From Actinomyces sp. ph3 (GTDB lineage Bacteria > Actinomycetota > Actinomycetes > Actinomycetales > Actinomycetaceae), in assembly GCF_000308055.1 (NCBI RefSeq), contig NZ_CAGY01000005.1, forward strand, positions 124,001 to 188,000: 64,000 nucleotides of DNA, in the 5' to 3' direction. The notes under the pieces are model-generated. The model had not been told where the DNA came from. It saw nothing but the letters and a program-made list of their open reading frames with translations, and made no database searches. Below are positions 17,805-26,717 of the stretch, piece by piece. The first letter of the stretch is position 1; each line of letters opens with the position of its first letter. Position numbers and translations under genes: made by a program.

Positions 17805-19129
17805 CGGCGCCACTCAGACTCTGTGCCGGTGAGCGATTCAGCGAGCTGGCGTGCGGCAATACGATCGACCTTGCCGGAAGAAAGCTGCGGAATCGAAGAA
17901 ACGAAAATCACGCGACGCGGTGCCTGCGGGCGACCGATCTGGGAAGAAACGGCCTCGCGGATGCGATGCCCCTGTTCCTCAACAAACTCAGGTGGGGGAG
18001 GGAAGGAAGGAGCGTCCTCGGGGACAACAAGGCAGGACAATGCCTGTCCCCATTTCTCATCGTCCAAGCCCAGCGCCCACGCGTCCTTGATGCCGGCCAC
18101 GTTCTTTAGGGCATCCTCGACTCGGATCGGCGGAATGTTGAGCCCTCCGGAGATGATCATGTCGTCGGCGCGCCCCAGAACTTTCAAACGACCACCGGCG
18201 TCGATTACGCCGGTATCCCCGCTGATAAACCAACGGGTACCGGCCTCGTCGTGGAATGGGGTGTCGCCGACAAGGTAGCGCGTCAGCAAAACGGGGCCGG
18301 CGATAGCGATACGGGTGGCGCCCTCCCAATCGAGGGTACGGACCATAACTCCGGGAAGCGGGACTCCGTCATATACGCAGCCGCCGCAGGTTTCGGTCAT
18401 TCCAAAAGACTCGACGATGGTGAGTCCTGCATCCTCGGCGCGTTGGCGCAGCGCGGGATCAAGACGGGTGCCGCCGATCAAGATGGTGTGGAGGCGCGCC
18501 AAGGCGCTCACGACTTCGTCGCCGGCGTTCAGGCAATCAACCAATTGGGTGGGGACGAGTGAGAGGTAGCCCGGCAGAGAAGGATCGGAGGTTGCCCCCG
18601 CAATCGCGGGAAGCAGATCCTTTGGATTGAAACCATGGGAACAATCGACGATCTGGGGCGAAATTTCGGTCGCGGCAGCGCGCATGAGTACTTGAGCACC
18701 CGCAATGTGGTGGGAACTCAGCGCCAAGATCCAGCGCCCCGGTCCTCCCAGAACGGAATGCGTCGCCTTGACCGAGGCCATGAGTGCATCGATGGAGAGG
18801 CCAACCAGTCGCGGTTCACCGGATGAACCTGAGGAGGCCAAAACCAGATCGATGTCGTCAAAAAGAGCGGGGTCGTCAATGCGGTCGGCAAGCTCTGGGT
18901 AGAGCTCTGGTGGGAAGGCTTCACGTGGTGTGGTCGCAGCTGTGCGCAAACTCGATGGGGGAACAAGCTCAGGGTCGCGAATAACAACAACGGTGTGTGG
19001 AGCGGGGTGGTCGGGGTCTGCCTGACGCTCTTCGTACAGCTCCGCGAGCTTGTGTAGCGAGGCATGAGCCATTGCTACAGATGCCGGGGAAGTGCCCCCC
19101 GGAACGACAAGAAGACGAAGGTCACTCAC
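17801..19129 (-). CDS. menE: o-succinylbenzoate-CoA ligase
   Basis: MenE is an ANL-superfamily adenylating enzyme that activates o-succinylbenzoate with CoA. Visible signatures are the P-loop-like VLASSGSSGEPRLVGLS, ESFGMTETCGGCVYDG, the hinge SGDTGVIDAGGRLKVLGRAD, and the C-terminal lysine motif QLSSGKVDR. The length of 442 residues is on the short side, as usual for actinobacterial MenE. The GTG start is preceded by AGGAGGGA. The stop overlaps menA, so both are translated together. Gene order and coupling with menA support MenE over other acyl-CoA ligases. Confidence 0.92.
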   Translation of the reverse strand: MSDLRLLVVPGGTSPASVAMAHASLHKLAELYEERQADPDHPAPHTVVVIRDPELVPPSSLRTAATTPREAFPPELYPELADRIDDPALFDDIDLVLASSGSSGEPRLVGLSIDALMASVKATHSVLGGPGRWILALSSHHIAGAQVLMRAAATEISPQIVDCSHGFNPKDLLPAIAGATSDPSLPGYLSLVPTQLVDCLNAGDEVVSALARLHTILIGGTRLDPALRQRAEDAGLTIVESFGMTETCGGCVYDGVPLPGVMVRTLDWEGATRIAIAGPVLLTRYLVGDTPFHDEAGTRWFISGDTGVIDAGGRLKVLGRADDMIISGGLNIPPIRVEDALKNVAGIKDAWALGLDDEKWGQALSCLVVPEDAPSFPPPPEFVEEQGHRIREAVSSQIGRPQAPRRVIFVSSIPQLSSGKVDRIAARQLAESLTGTESEWRR

Positions 19130-19291
19130 GTTTATCCCTCCTGGGGTCCGCCTGCTTTAACGGTACCCCCGACCAGTTGGAATAGGGTAACAGGAAACAA
19201 TCTGGGCTGTCTGAAGATATTCGGGTCACATAGATGCGCACAATCTGTGAATTTCAAGCAAAAATGATGTGAAATCAGTAGGATAGAGGGG

Positions 19292-20737
19292 ATGTCTGAA
19301 CATAAATCTTCACGGTCACGTAAGCCGCTTGTGATCGGTGTAACGCTTGGATGCGTCCTGATTGCTCTGTGTGTGGCTGGGGTTGCTTATGCCCTGCACT
19401 ATTCGACGCGTGCGCTGCCCAATGTCAGCGTGGCAGGTCAGCCGGTATCGGGAATGACCCGGGATGAAATCGCACAAATGGTTGATCAACGCGCGAAGAC
19501 GATGCAGGTCAATGTCGTAGTTGAGGGGCATTCGACACCCCTGACGCTTTCCGATATGGGAATAACCGTTGATCCGCAGGGGAGTGCGGACCAAGCACTT
19601 GCCGCGAATTCGAACCTGTTTAATCGGTTCAAGGCGATTTTCGTTCACAATGACGTACCAGCTGCCATCACTGTCGATGATCTGAAGATGAAAGATCTGT
19701 CGAACTCGATTGCCTCCTCACTGGGAACTCCGGTGGTTGACGCTACTGTTCGTCCAGCCGAGGACCAAGAGTCCTTTGTTTCAACCAAATCCCAGGCTGG
19801 GCGTGGTGTTCCCTACGACGTCCTGCGCAATTCCTTGGACGAGGCCGCGCGGATGCTCCGCGGGGGAGAAGTGCAGTTGAGTGCAACTAACCTTCTTCCC
19901 GTGGTTGACGACGCAAGCGCGCAGACCATCGCCGAGGCCGCAAATAAGCTTGCGCAGATTCCCGTTGAGATCTCCGATGGTGAAGACACGATCGAGGCCA
20001 GTTCGAAGGATCGGGTTGGATGGGTGAAGATTGCTCTGGCCGATGATGGTTCCTTGAAGCAGCCTGCGATTGATGAAGAGCGCGTTCGTGAGTGGGTGCG
20101 TTCGCAGGGTGAAGAAACCAATCGTGATCCTGTGAATGGTCGCCACAACGTCAACTCTGCTGGCGATATCGTTCAGACTCCGAAGAAGGCTGTTGATGGC
20201 CGAAAGGTCAAGGACCTTGATGCGCTCTCTGCTTCGGTGATTACTTCACTCAAGGACAACAAGAAGTTCGAGGGGAACTTCAGCTACGACGTCACTCCGG
20301 CTACCTATGAACGCAAGCTCATTGCCGACGGAGCTGAAAACCTGGTTTATCAGGCCGCCCCGGGTGAGAAGTGGCTTGAGATCAATCTTGGAAACAACTC
20401 CGTTACCGCTTATGAGGGCGCCACAGTTGTCCACGGTCCGGTCGCGATTGTCCCCGGTTCACCTGGTCATGAGACTGTCACGGGACTCTACAACGTATAC
20501 CTCAAGTATCAGGCGCAAGATATGGGGTGCACTCCGGATTGGCCTTACTGTGCGAAGGGAGTGCCGTGGGTGACCTACTGGACTGGCTCCTACGCGTTCC
20601 ATGGTGCCCCTTGGCAGGATTCATTCGGCTGGAGTGGACCCGGCGGTTCACACGGCTGCATCAATATGCCAGTTGAAGAGGCGCATTGGGTGTATCAGTG
20701 GTCGGAGATTGGTACTCCGGTCATGTCGCACTACTAA
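19292..20737 (+). CDS. L,D-transpeptidase with PG-binding-4 domain
   Basis: This 481-residue cell-envelope enzyme makes 3-3 peptidoglycan cross-links. It has a short cytoplasmic N-terminus, one membrane anchor (about residues 13-35), a repeat-type peptidoglycan-binding region, and a C-terminal YkuD domain. The YkuD active site is HGAPWQD followed by GGSHGCINM near residues 449-457, with the catalytic cysteine in SHGC. The gene is divergent from menE. AGAGGGG directly abuts the ATG, and a possible -10 (TAGGAT, 19279-19284) lies only eight bases upstream, so translation may be leaderless. The downstream gene is convergent. Confidence 0.93.
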   Translation: MSEHKSSRSRKPLVIGVTLGCVLIALCVAGVAYALHYSTRALPNVSVAGQPVSGMTRDEIAQMVDQRAKTMQVNVVVEGHSTPLTLSDMGITVDPQGSADQALAANSNLFNRFKAIFVHNDVPAAITVDDLKMKDLSNSIASSLGTPVVDATVRPAEDQESFVSTKSQAGRGVPYDVLRNSLDEAARMLRGGEVQLSATNLLPVVDDASAQTIAEAANKLAQIPVEISDGEDTIEASSKDRVGWVKIALADDGSLKQPAIDEERVREWVRSQGEETNRDPVNGRHNVNSAGDIVQTPKKAVDGRKVKDLDALSASVITSLKDNKKFEGNFSYDVTPATYERKLIADGAENLVYQAAPGEKWLEINLGNNSVTAYEGATVVHGPVAIVPGSPGHETVTGLYNVYLKYQAQDMGCTPDWPYCAKGVPWVTYWTGSYAFHGAPWQDSFGWSGPGGSHGCINMPVEEAHWVYQWSEIGTPVMSHY

Positions 20738-20755
20738 AACGCTGGAGCTTTAAGT

Positions 20756-21052
20756 TTAGAGTCCTGCCTCGGCAAGGAGTGCTGAGACGCTCATGCCAAG
20801 CGCTTGTGCAATGCCGCTGAGTGTTGTCATGCGTGGGTTGGAAGCGCGCGCTTCGCCTTTACGCCCCGAAGCGCGTCCTGATTCCAGTAGTTGAATTTGG
20901 TTTTTCGTCACCCCAGAACGGTAGGCCAAGGTTTCTTGTGAGAGTTTGTGTTCCTCACGAAGTCTGCGGAGAGTAAAGCCAAATTCGCGCGCGTTTGAAT
21001 CGTTCCAAAAAACCACCCACCTATATTGAGAAAAGGGACAAGAAGAGTACAC
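20756..21052 (-). CDS. XRE-family HTH transcriptional regulator
   Basis: A 98-residue protein made almost only of a Cro/CI-type helix-turn-helix: FGFTLRRLREEHKLSQETLA, then YRSGVTKNQIQLLESGRASG, ending in GMSVSALLAEAGL. No effector or oligomerisation domain is visible. The start is uncertain: the GTG at 21052 gives an N-terminal extension that does not belong to the HTH, and an in-frame GTG at 21016 would remove it. It stands alone between ldt (convergent) and the aldolase gene (divergent), next to an AT-richer stretch. Its targets are unknown; its own promoter and that of the aldolase are natural candidates. Confidence 0.8.
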   Translation of the reverse strand: MYSSCPFSQYRWVVFWNDSNAREFGFTLRRLREEHKLSQETLAYRSGVTKNQIQLLESGRASGRKGEARASNPRMTTLSGIAQALGMSVSALLAEAGL

Positions 21053-21228
21053 CCTATATAGAAGGCGAATTTTAGTAGGTCTAAAACTGGTCCCTGATCA
21101 ATGTTGAGCAGGGAGAATGGCGCGTTGCTCAAAGGACTTCGATCTGAGGGCCAATAGTCCAGTGATGTTCTTCTGCAAATGTGGGACAATATGAAGCGAC
21201 AAATGTTGTCATCAATTAGGAGGCTCCT

Positions 21229-22254
21229 GTGCCCATCGCAACCCCTGAGGTTTACAACGAAATGCTCAACCGTGCGCGTGACGGAAAGTTCGCGTACCCC
21301 GCAATTAACGTGACCTCTTCTCAGACTCTGAGCGCTGCACTGCGCGGTTTCGCCGATGCTGAATCTGACGGCATCATCCAGGTTTCCGTGGGTGGCGCTG
21401 AATACTGGTCAGGTTCCACCGTCAAGGACCGTATCGCCGGCTCGTTGGCAATGGCTGCCTACGCCCGTGAGGTCGCAAAGAACTACGACGTCACCATTGC
21501 TCTGCACACCGACCACTGCGCAAAGCAGAACCTGGATTCCTGGACCGAGCAGCTCATGCACATGGAGGCCGAGGAAGTTAAGGCTGGTCGTCTTCCCTGG
21601 TTCCAGTCCCACATGTGGGATGGCTCCGCCATTCCGTTGGATGAGAACCTTGAGATCGCAAAGCGCCTGCTGCAGCTGGCCGTTGACTCTCACACCGTCC
21701 TCGAGATCGAGGTCGGCGCTGTGGGTGGCGAAGAAGACGGTGTCGTTGGTGAAATCAACGAGAAGCTGTACACCTCGACCGCAGATGCCATCAAGACCGT
21801 TGAGGCCCTGGGCCTTGGCGAAAAGGGCCGTTACATCACCGCTCTGACCTTCGGTAACGTGCACGGTGCGTACAAGCCCGGTCACGTCAAGCTGCGTCCT
21901 GAGCTCCTGGGCACCATCCAGGAAGAGGTTGCTGCTCACTACGGTCTGGATCACCGCCCCTTCGACCTGGTCATGCACGGCGGCTCCGGCTCCACCGACG
22001 AAGAGATCGCACTGGCAGTTGCCAACGGCGTCATCAAGATGAACGTTGACACCGATACCCAGTATGCCTTCACCCGCCCCGTGGTCAACTGGATGATGAC
22101 CAACTACGAGGGTGTCCTCAAGATCGACGGCGAGGTCGGCAACAAGAAGAAGTACGATCCTCGCGCTTGGGGCAAGGAAGCTGAAGCCGGTATGGCTGCA
22201 CGCGTTGTTGAGGCTGCTGAGCGTCTGGGCTCGGTCGGCACCAAGATGCGCTGA
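21229..22254 (+). CDS. fba: Class II fructose-bisphosphate aldolase
   Basis: This glycolytic enzyme cleaves fructose-1,6-bisphosphate to dihydroxyacetone phosphate and glyceraldehyde-3-phosphate. Zinc-site regions are ALHTDHCAKQNLDSW, EIEVGAVGGEEDGV, FGNVHGAYKPGHV and VMHGGSGSTDEE. The 341-residue length and sequence style fit the type IIA (FbaA) group. GTG start with a strong AGGAGG upstream, strict codon use and a perfect terminator all point to high expression. It is distinct from the shorter tagatose-type aldolase at 28186-29022, which belongs to the glycan cassette. Confidence 0.97.
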   Translation: MPIATPEVYNEMLNRARDGKFAYPAINVTSSQTLSAALRGFADAESDGIIQVSVGGAEYWSGSTVKDRIAGSLAMAAYAREVAKNYDVTIALHTDHCAKQNLDSWTEQLMHMEAEEVKAGRLPWFQSHMWDGSAIPLDENLEIAKRLLQLAVDSHTVLEIEVGAVGGEEDGVVGEINEKLYTSTADAIKTVEALGLGEKGRYITALTFGNVHGAYKPGHVKLRPELLGTIQEEVAAHYGLDHRPFDLVMHGGSGSTDEEIALAVANGVIKMNVDTDTQYAFTRPVVNWMMTNYEGVLKIDGEVGNKKKYDPRAWGKEAEAGMAARVVEAAERLGSVGTKMR

Positions 22255-22283
22255 TCGCTTCTGAAACTGCTTCATTAGCACTG

Positions 22284-22320
22284 AAAGGTGAGGGCACCCA
22301 AATGGGTGCCCTCACCTTTT
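22284..22320 (+). terminator. Strong intrinsic terminator after fba
   Basis: A perfect 16-bp stem, AAAGGTGAGGGCACCC against its complement, encloses the loop AAAT and is followed by a T-run, 29 bases after the fba stop. Confidence 0.93.
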
Positions 22321-22401
22321 CTGTTGTGATGTGCCTATCGATCGGAAGGACAGGCTAAACTTGTAGCTAGTCGAAGGACGATTCTCAGGGTCTTCGGAAG
22401 G

Positions 22402-23595
22402 ATGACAATGATGACTGATACGACATGGACCCGCGTTGAGGGAATGATGATTGCCTCCCAGCTTGATCCCGATCAAGTTGCGCAGGTGCTCCGTGAGAGT
22501 TCCGTTTTGGCCCAATTGGAGTGGTTTGAGGCAACTCCTCAGCTTCTGGGCCTCAATATTGCGGTTGAGAACGGACGAGTCGCGACCCTTGCTGAAGGTG
22601 CTCAGGATGCGCAAGCGGGAATTACGGTCAGCGAGCTTGCTTCTCAGTTAGCGTCGCACTTCAAAGCAGAGGTGCGTCTAGGCGGAGAACATATCGATGC
22701 TCTTCCTCAGGGTGATAGCCCTCTGGCAGATTTCCTTCCCGAAGAGGTCGAAGAGTCAGAGTCGGGCGTTCGCGTCGTAGAAATTGGTCGTACCCCCGCA
22801 TCTTCGGTTCCTCTCTTGGCTGCACTTGAGGGCGTCGATGTCGCAGATGTCGAGCTGAACAACGGGTATCGTGCACTGTTGGCAGAAATTCCCGAAGACA
22901 AGTCAGGATGGAACTTCGGTGATCTTCCGCTCGTTTCCTTGGCGATGACCGATGGTGATTTGCATCTGTACTTGGTGACCGATGATCATCTCGAGCATGT
23001 GCTGACCCATAACTGGGGGATGACAACGCGTATCGTGACCGGTTCCGCTTCTGCTGAGTCCGTCGATCCTTCGGTCGTCGACTTGGTGGGAGATCGCCCT
23101 GCCTTGCGTGAAATCGCGGCACACGTCCCGGGTGCTGATGTTGAGGCATTGCTGGCCGCTCAGGACCTTAACGGAGTTCATGCGATTACAGCCGTCGTGA
23201 AGGCTCTTGCGCTGCCTCACGGCGTTGCAGAGTTCCTCCAGGGTTCGATTGAAGCCGGGGATGTTGAAGGCGCAGTTCTCCACAATGCGCGCGGCATCTC
23301 GAACGCCATCGGTCGTAGCGTTGACATCATGATGACCGGGAACAAGGAAGAAGATCCCAGCGCTATTCAGAAGGCCTACATGGCGGTTGTCTCTGACCGT
23401 CCGTGGATTCTTTCAGCTCTCGCTTCTATCGAGGCGGCGGCCGGTGCGGCGCTGTTGGTTTCTGCGGTGAAGGCTACGAAGCCGCGTTCGGGATGGAAGA
23501 TCTTCTCGGGTGTTTTCGGAGGTGCTCTTCTGGTGGATGCCTTCGCTGAACTTGCCTTGGCGCGCGTGATGCGTGCGAAGTTTGGACGCCGCTAA
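22402..23595 (+). CDS. Hypothetical protein, unknown family
   Basis: The 397-residue protein is acidic and has no signal peptide, and I recognise no catalytic motif. An N-terminal half with LDPDQVAQVLRESSVLAQLE and regular alpha/beta spacing is followed by an alanine-rich helical region (ALLAAQDLNGVHAITAVVKA). The C-terminus has one or two hydrophobic stretches (ASIEAAAGAALLVSAVK and GVFGGALLVDAFAELALA), so it could be membrane-associated. GGAAGG lies directly before the first of three close ATGs (22402, 22408, 22411); one of the latter two is more likely the true start. It is flanked by strong terminators on both sides and forms a single-gene unit. Possibly lineage-restricted. Confidence 0.6.
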   Translation: MTMMTDTTWTRVEGMMIASQLDPDQVAQVLRESSVLAQLEWFEATPQLLGLNIAVENGRVATLAEGAQDAQAGITVSELASQLASHFKAEVRLGGEHIDALPQGDSPLADFLPEEVEESESGVRVVEIGRTPASSVPLLAALEGVDVADVELNNGYRALLAEIPEDKSGWNFGDLPLVSLAMTDGDLHLYLVTDDHLEHVLTHNWGMTTRIVTGSASAESVDPSVVDLVGDRPALREIAAHVPGADVEALLAAQDLNGVHAITAVVKALALPHGVAEFLQGSIEAGDVEGAVLHNARGISNAIGRSVDIMMTGNKEEDPSAIQKAYMAVVSDRPWILSALASIEAAAGAALLVSAVKATKPRSGWKIFSGVFGGALLVDAFAELALARVMRAKFGRR

Positions 23596-23613
23596 GGTCA
23601 TTTGAAACGATAC

Positions 23614-23645
23614 AAGCGCTGGGCTGCATGGTCAGCCCAGCGCTT
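23614..23645 (+). terminator. Intrinsic terminator after the 22402-23595 gene
   Basis: AAGCGCTGGGCTG pairs perfectly with CAGCCCAGCGCTT around CATGGT, followed by CTTTA. Confidence 0.88.
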
Positions 23646-23718
23646 CTTTATCCTCTCCGCGGGTAGCATTCGCTTGTGCACCCCGAAAGAGCGTAAGGAG
23701 CTCTTTTGAATACAAAAA

Positions 23719-23748
23719 GCTGGCACCTACCAAGTGATAGGTGCCAGC
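23719..23748 (-). terminator. Intrinsic terminator after the 23768-25423 gene
   Basis: GCTGGCACCTA and TAGGTGCCAGC form an 11-bp stem with an 8-base loop. On the minus strand it is followed by TTTTTG, the expected U-tract, 19 bases beyond the stop of the surface protein gene. Confidence 0.9.
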
Positions 23749-23767
23749 GAATATGAAAGAGAGTGTT

Positions 23768-25423
23768 TCACTTACCCTTGTGGAAGGTTGCCAGTGCGCC
23801 GGCGCCAGCGGTGACAAGCAGTGCAGCAACTGCAACCGCACCATTAGCTTCGACGTCACTCATCAAGCCGCCGCGGCGACCGTTCGCGTTGAAACCATAG
23901 CTGGAATCAGCCAGCTGTGAGTTATCTTGGTTCTCTGCAGGAGCTTGGGAAGCAGCGGGAGTGGCATCGCTATTCGAGTGTGTCGGAGCGGCAGGCGCAG
24001 CATTATTGCGTTGAGCCGCAGCGTTTGTGTTTTGCTGCTGGCGGGCAGTCGCCTGAGCCTGTCGAGCAGCAGCACTGCGACGCGCTGCTTCCTGTGCGCT
24101 CGGACGGTTCGGCGAACCGGGAGCGAAGACTTGCACTCGTCGAGCCGGGGCAGGCGCAGGGCGAGTCTGGTCCCGCCTTGGCCGAGGCTGAACGCTCGAC
24201 TGGCTTTCGTTGATGTGCCGGGTCGGAGTTGCTGTCGGAAGAGGCTTTGCCGTCGCAGAACGCGTCTGAACATCACTTGAAGGCGTGGTAGCCGTAGGAG
24301 TGGGGGACGGCGTTACTGAGGGCGTTGCCGTCGGTGTGGGAGTTGCGCTTTCGCAGGCAATCTTCCCTGTTAGCTCAAGATCGGTCTGCTTTGATTTATC
24401 AGCACCCAAGCGCTTCCAGCTGAAACGAGTAGTTGTCTCATTGATGGCATCGGGGGTGCACTGAGCGATTGTTTGGCGAATTTGAGCGGTGATCGTGATC
24501 GTGGAGCCCTTTGGCATGTTGATCACGGAATGGAAGGGCGAGAATTCGGGCTTGTCCTGAGTGAGGGTAACCGACTCTGCATACCCATCGGTGCGCTCGG
24601 GGCAGGTTGCTCCGCCTTTAACTGAGCACTGGAGGCTCCAAATGACCGTACTGCTGCCGGCGACCTTACTGGAGAAAACGCCTTCAATCTCGATGTCCTT
24701 CGCATCCTTGCCGACATTGGTCAGCTCGAATGTCAGGGTACGAATTTGTCCGTTTTGAACGAGAATCTCCGGGGTAGCAAGCGAAGAATCGATGGCGGGA
24801 ATACCCTTTTCCTGCAACTCGTCGAGAGTCTTAACATCCTGCTCATCGCCTTGCAATTGAGCAATTGAGGTTGCGTTGGCGGAAGGTGTCGCGTTGCTCT
24901 CAACCCACATCGCACCTTCATGACCCTTTAGGTCATTCAAAGAGGGAGTATCGTCGCTGGATGCGGGCTTGGGTTCAAGTTGATCGAAGCTCGCCGCGGG
25001 AGTCTGATTGGACGGTGTCGTTTCAGGTGCGAATTCAGCACCTTCAACAATGACCACTGCCTTTTCATAAGGAGTGTGGACAAATTTCTTTGCCAGCGGG
25101 GAACCGCTTTCAAGAACTAGGCGGTCAGGAGTTGACTGAAGATCCTTGATACTGAGGGTTGGATCTGCGCTGGGAGCTTCAGCCGTAGCGTGTATATCTA
25201 GGCTGCCGCCGACATCGTCAAGATGATCAAGAGGATCAGTGGAAACGGTTGTAACGGGCGTTGTGTCTGGATGCGCATATGCGGAAGACCATGGCAGAGC
25301 CAAGAGCGTAAAAGACCCGCCAATCGCGGCAGTTGTGAGAAGAATTAGGGTGCGCGAAACCTTAGAACTCTGTCGATATGACAGCGCCCTTTGGGAGTTT
25401 CGTGATCCTAAGCGGGTTCTCAC
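23768..25423 (-). CDS. Secreted, membrane-anchored surface protein of unknown function
   Basis: The 551-residue product begins with a basic leader and hydrophobic core that looks like a signal peptide (VSRTLILLTTAAIGGSFTLL, likely cleavage after SSAYA). The mature part has two regions. Residues ~60-350 contain a beta-rich domain (FELTNVGKDAKDIEIEGVFS, CSVKGGATCPERTDGYAESV). Residues ~355-510 are a low-complexity stalk rich in Thr/Pro and then Ala/Gln/Asn/Arg. It ends with a single hydrophobic segment (GAVAVAALLVTAGAGALATF) and HKGK. There is no LPxTG/LAxTG-type motif before that segment, so it is probably retained by the C-terminal helix. I do not recognise the family. It is a single-gene unit with its own terminator. 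Confidence 0.65.
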   Translation of the reverse strand: MRTRLGSRNSQRALSYRQSSKVSRTLILLTTAAIGGSFTLLALPWSSAYAHPDTTPVTTVSTDPLDHLDDVGGSLDIHATAEAPSADPTLSIKDLQSTPDRLVLESGSPLAKKFVHTPYEKAVVIVEGAEFAPETTPSNQTPAASFDQLEPKPASSDDTPSLNDLKGHEGAMWVESNATPSANATSIAQLQGDEQDVKTLDELQEKGIPAIDSSLATPEILVQNGQIRTLTFELTNVGKDAKDIEIEGVFSSKVAGSSTVIWSLQCSVKGGATCPERTDGYAESVTLTQDKPEFSPFHSVINMPKGSTITITAQIRQTIAQCTPDAINETTTRFSWKRLGADKSKQTDLELTGKIACESATPTPTATPSVTPSPTPTATTPSSDVQTRSATAKPLPTATPTRHINESQSSVQPRPRRDQTRPAPAPARRVQVFAPGSPNRPSAQEAARRSAAARQAQATARQQQNTNAAAQRNNAAPAAPTHSNSDATPAASQAPAENQDNSQLADSSYGFNANGRRGGLMSDVEANGAVAVAALLVTAGAGALATFHKGK

Positions 25424-25646
25424 ATAGGCCCTTTCTTTGAACGCAATTCGTGTGATGGGAGCACGTATTGCTGGAGAGTTCCTGCAGCTGATGGCACTTA
25501 TAGTTTATAGGTTTTGTCAAGCTAATGGGATACATAAGTGTATATTATGGCCACTTTTCCCTGGTATTCCCGCAGAAATGTCATACAAGGTAACTATGAC
25601 TTGAGCTGTGACAAAGCTGATCGGCTCCTGAAAGCCAAACTAATAT

Positions 25647-26624
25647 TTAGAAATAATACGGGAAAGACGACCAATCTGGCGAGCGGTGTTCAATGAATGC
25701 GTCGCGACCTTCCTGGGCCTCATCTGTCATGTATGCCATGCGCGTTGCCTCCCCAGCGAAAACCTGTTGGCCAGCCAAGCCGTCATCGGCCAAGTTGAAA
25801 GCAAATTTCAGCATGCGGATAGCCTGCGGAGACTTCGTTGCAATGATCCGGGCCCACTCCAGCGCGGTTTCCTCCAGCTGAGCATGGGGAACGACTTCGT
25901 TAATGACGCCCCAGCGCTCCGCAGTATCGGCGTCATAGCGCCTGGCAAGGAAGAAAATCTCACGTGCACGCTTATCGCCCGCTTGGCGCGCGAGCAGCGC
26001 AGAGCCATAACCGGCATCAAAAGAACCAACATTCGCATCGGTCTGCATGAACGCGGCATGCTCACGAGAAGCAATCGAGAGATCGCACACAACATTCAAG
26101 CTGTGGCCGCCGCCAGCCGCCCAACCGGGAACCGCTGCAATAACGACCTTCGGCATGGTGCGGATCAGGCGCTGAACCTCCAAAATATGAAGGCGTCCCG
26201 CGCGTGCGGGGTCGATTTGCTCACGTCGCTGTTCCACTCCCGCCGAGGCCTCGCTGCCCTCAAGTTCGTAGTGGTAGCCATCTTTTCCTCGGATCCTCTG
26301 GTCGCCACCCGAACAGAAGGAATAGCCGCCATCGCGAGGGGAAGGCCCGTTTCCCGTCAAAATAACCGCAGCGACATCGCTAGTCATTCGCGCGTGGTCC
26401 AGGCAGCGGTAGAGCTCATCAACGGTATGCGGACGGAACGCATTGCGAATTTCTGGACGATCAAAAGCAATACGGACCACGGGCAAGTCCGCGCCCTTCT
26501 CAGCTCCGTCGATGGGGCCTCGGGAAATCCCGCGGTGGTAGGTCATATCGGTCAGTTCGAAACCCTCAACCTCACGCCAGCGCGAAGGATCAAAAGTATC
26601 GGAAACGAAATTCAGTGCGCTCAT
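25647..26624 (-). CDS. menB: 1,4-dihydroxy-2-naphthoyl-CoA synthase
   Basis: MenB is a crotonase-fold enzyme that closes the second naphthoquinone ring from o-succinylbenzoyl-CoA. Motifs are RIAFDRPEIRNAFRPHTVDE, the oxyanion-hole region FCSGGDQRIRG, and PGWAAGGGHSLNVVCDLSIA; the C-terminus SPDWSSFPYYF is typical of MenB. The frame extends to 26705, but the ATG at 26624 (MSALNFVSDTFD) gives the normal N-terminus and 325 residues. It stands alone on the minus strand, separated from menE by unrelated genes and from menC by the glycan cassette. Confidence 0.95.
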   Translation of the reverse strand: MSALNFVSDTFDPSRWREVEGFELTDMTYHRGISRGPIDGAEKGADLPVVRIAFDRPEIRNAFRPHTVDELYRCLDHARMTSDVAAVILTGNGPSPRDGGYSFCSGGDQRIRGKDGYHYELEGSEASAGVEQRREQIDPARAGRLHILEVQRLIRTMPKVVIAAVPGWAAGGGHSLNVVCDLSIASREHAAFMQTDANVGSFDAGYGSALLARQAGDKRAREIFFLARRYDADTAERWGVINEVVPHAQLEETALEWARIIATKSPQAIRMLKFAFNLADDGLAGQQVFAGEATRMAYMTDEAQEGRDAFIEHRSPDWSSFPYYF

Positions 26625-26717
26625 AGTCCCAACAATAGCGGCCGATGACCACTTGTTGCCCAGAGGGCTAGGATAGGGATGTTCATACAGTTGATGACTA
26701 AGCAAAGGAGCTCATCG

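Noticed and set aside
21409-22281. 290-codon minus-strand frame opposite fba
   Set aside because: It is a mirror of the highly biased aldolase gene, and its 5' end runs through the fba terminator.
25513-25534. TTGTCAAG in the upstream region of the unknown surface protein as a third ROK operator
   Set aside because: Only the first eight bases match the proposed operator and the second half-site is absent; likely a chance -35-like hexamer.
25686-26648. 320-codon plus-strand open frame opposite menB
   Set aside because: It is antisense to a clearly real gene, has no recognisable domain, and is explained by G+C-rich codon bias of menB.
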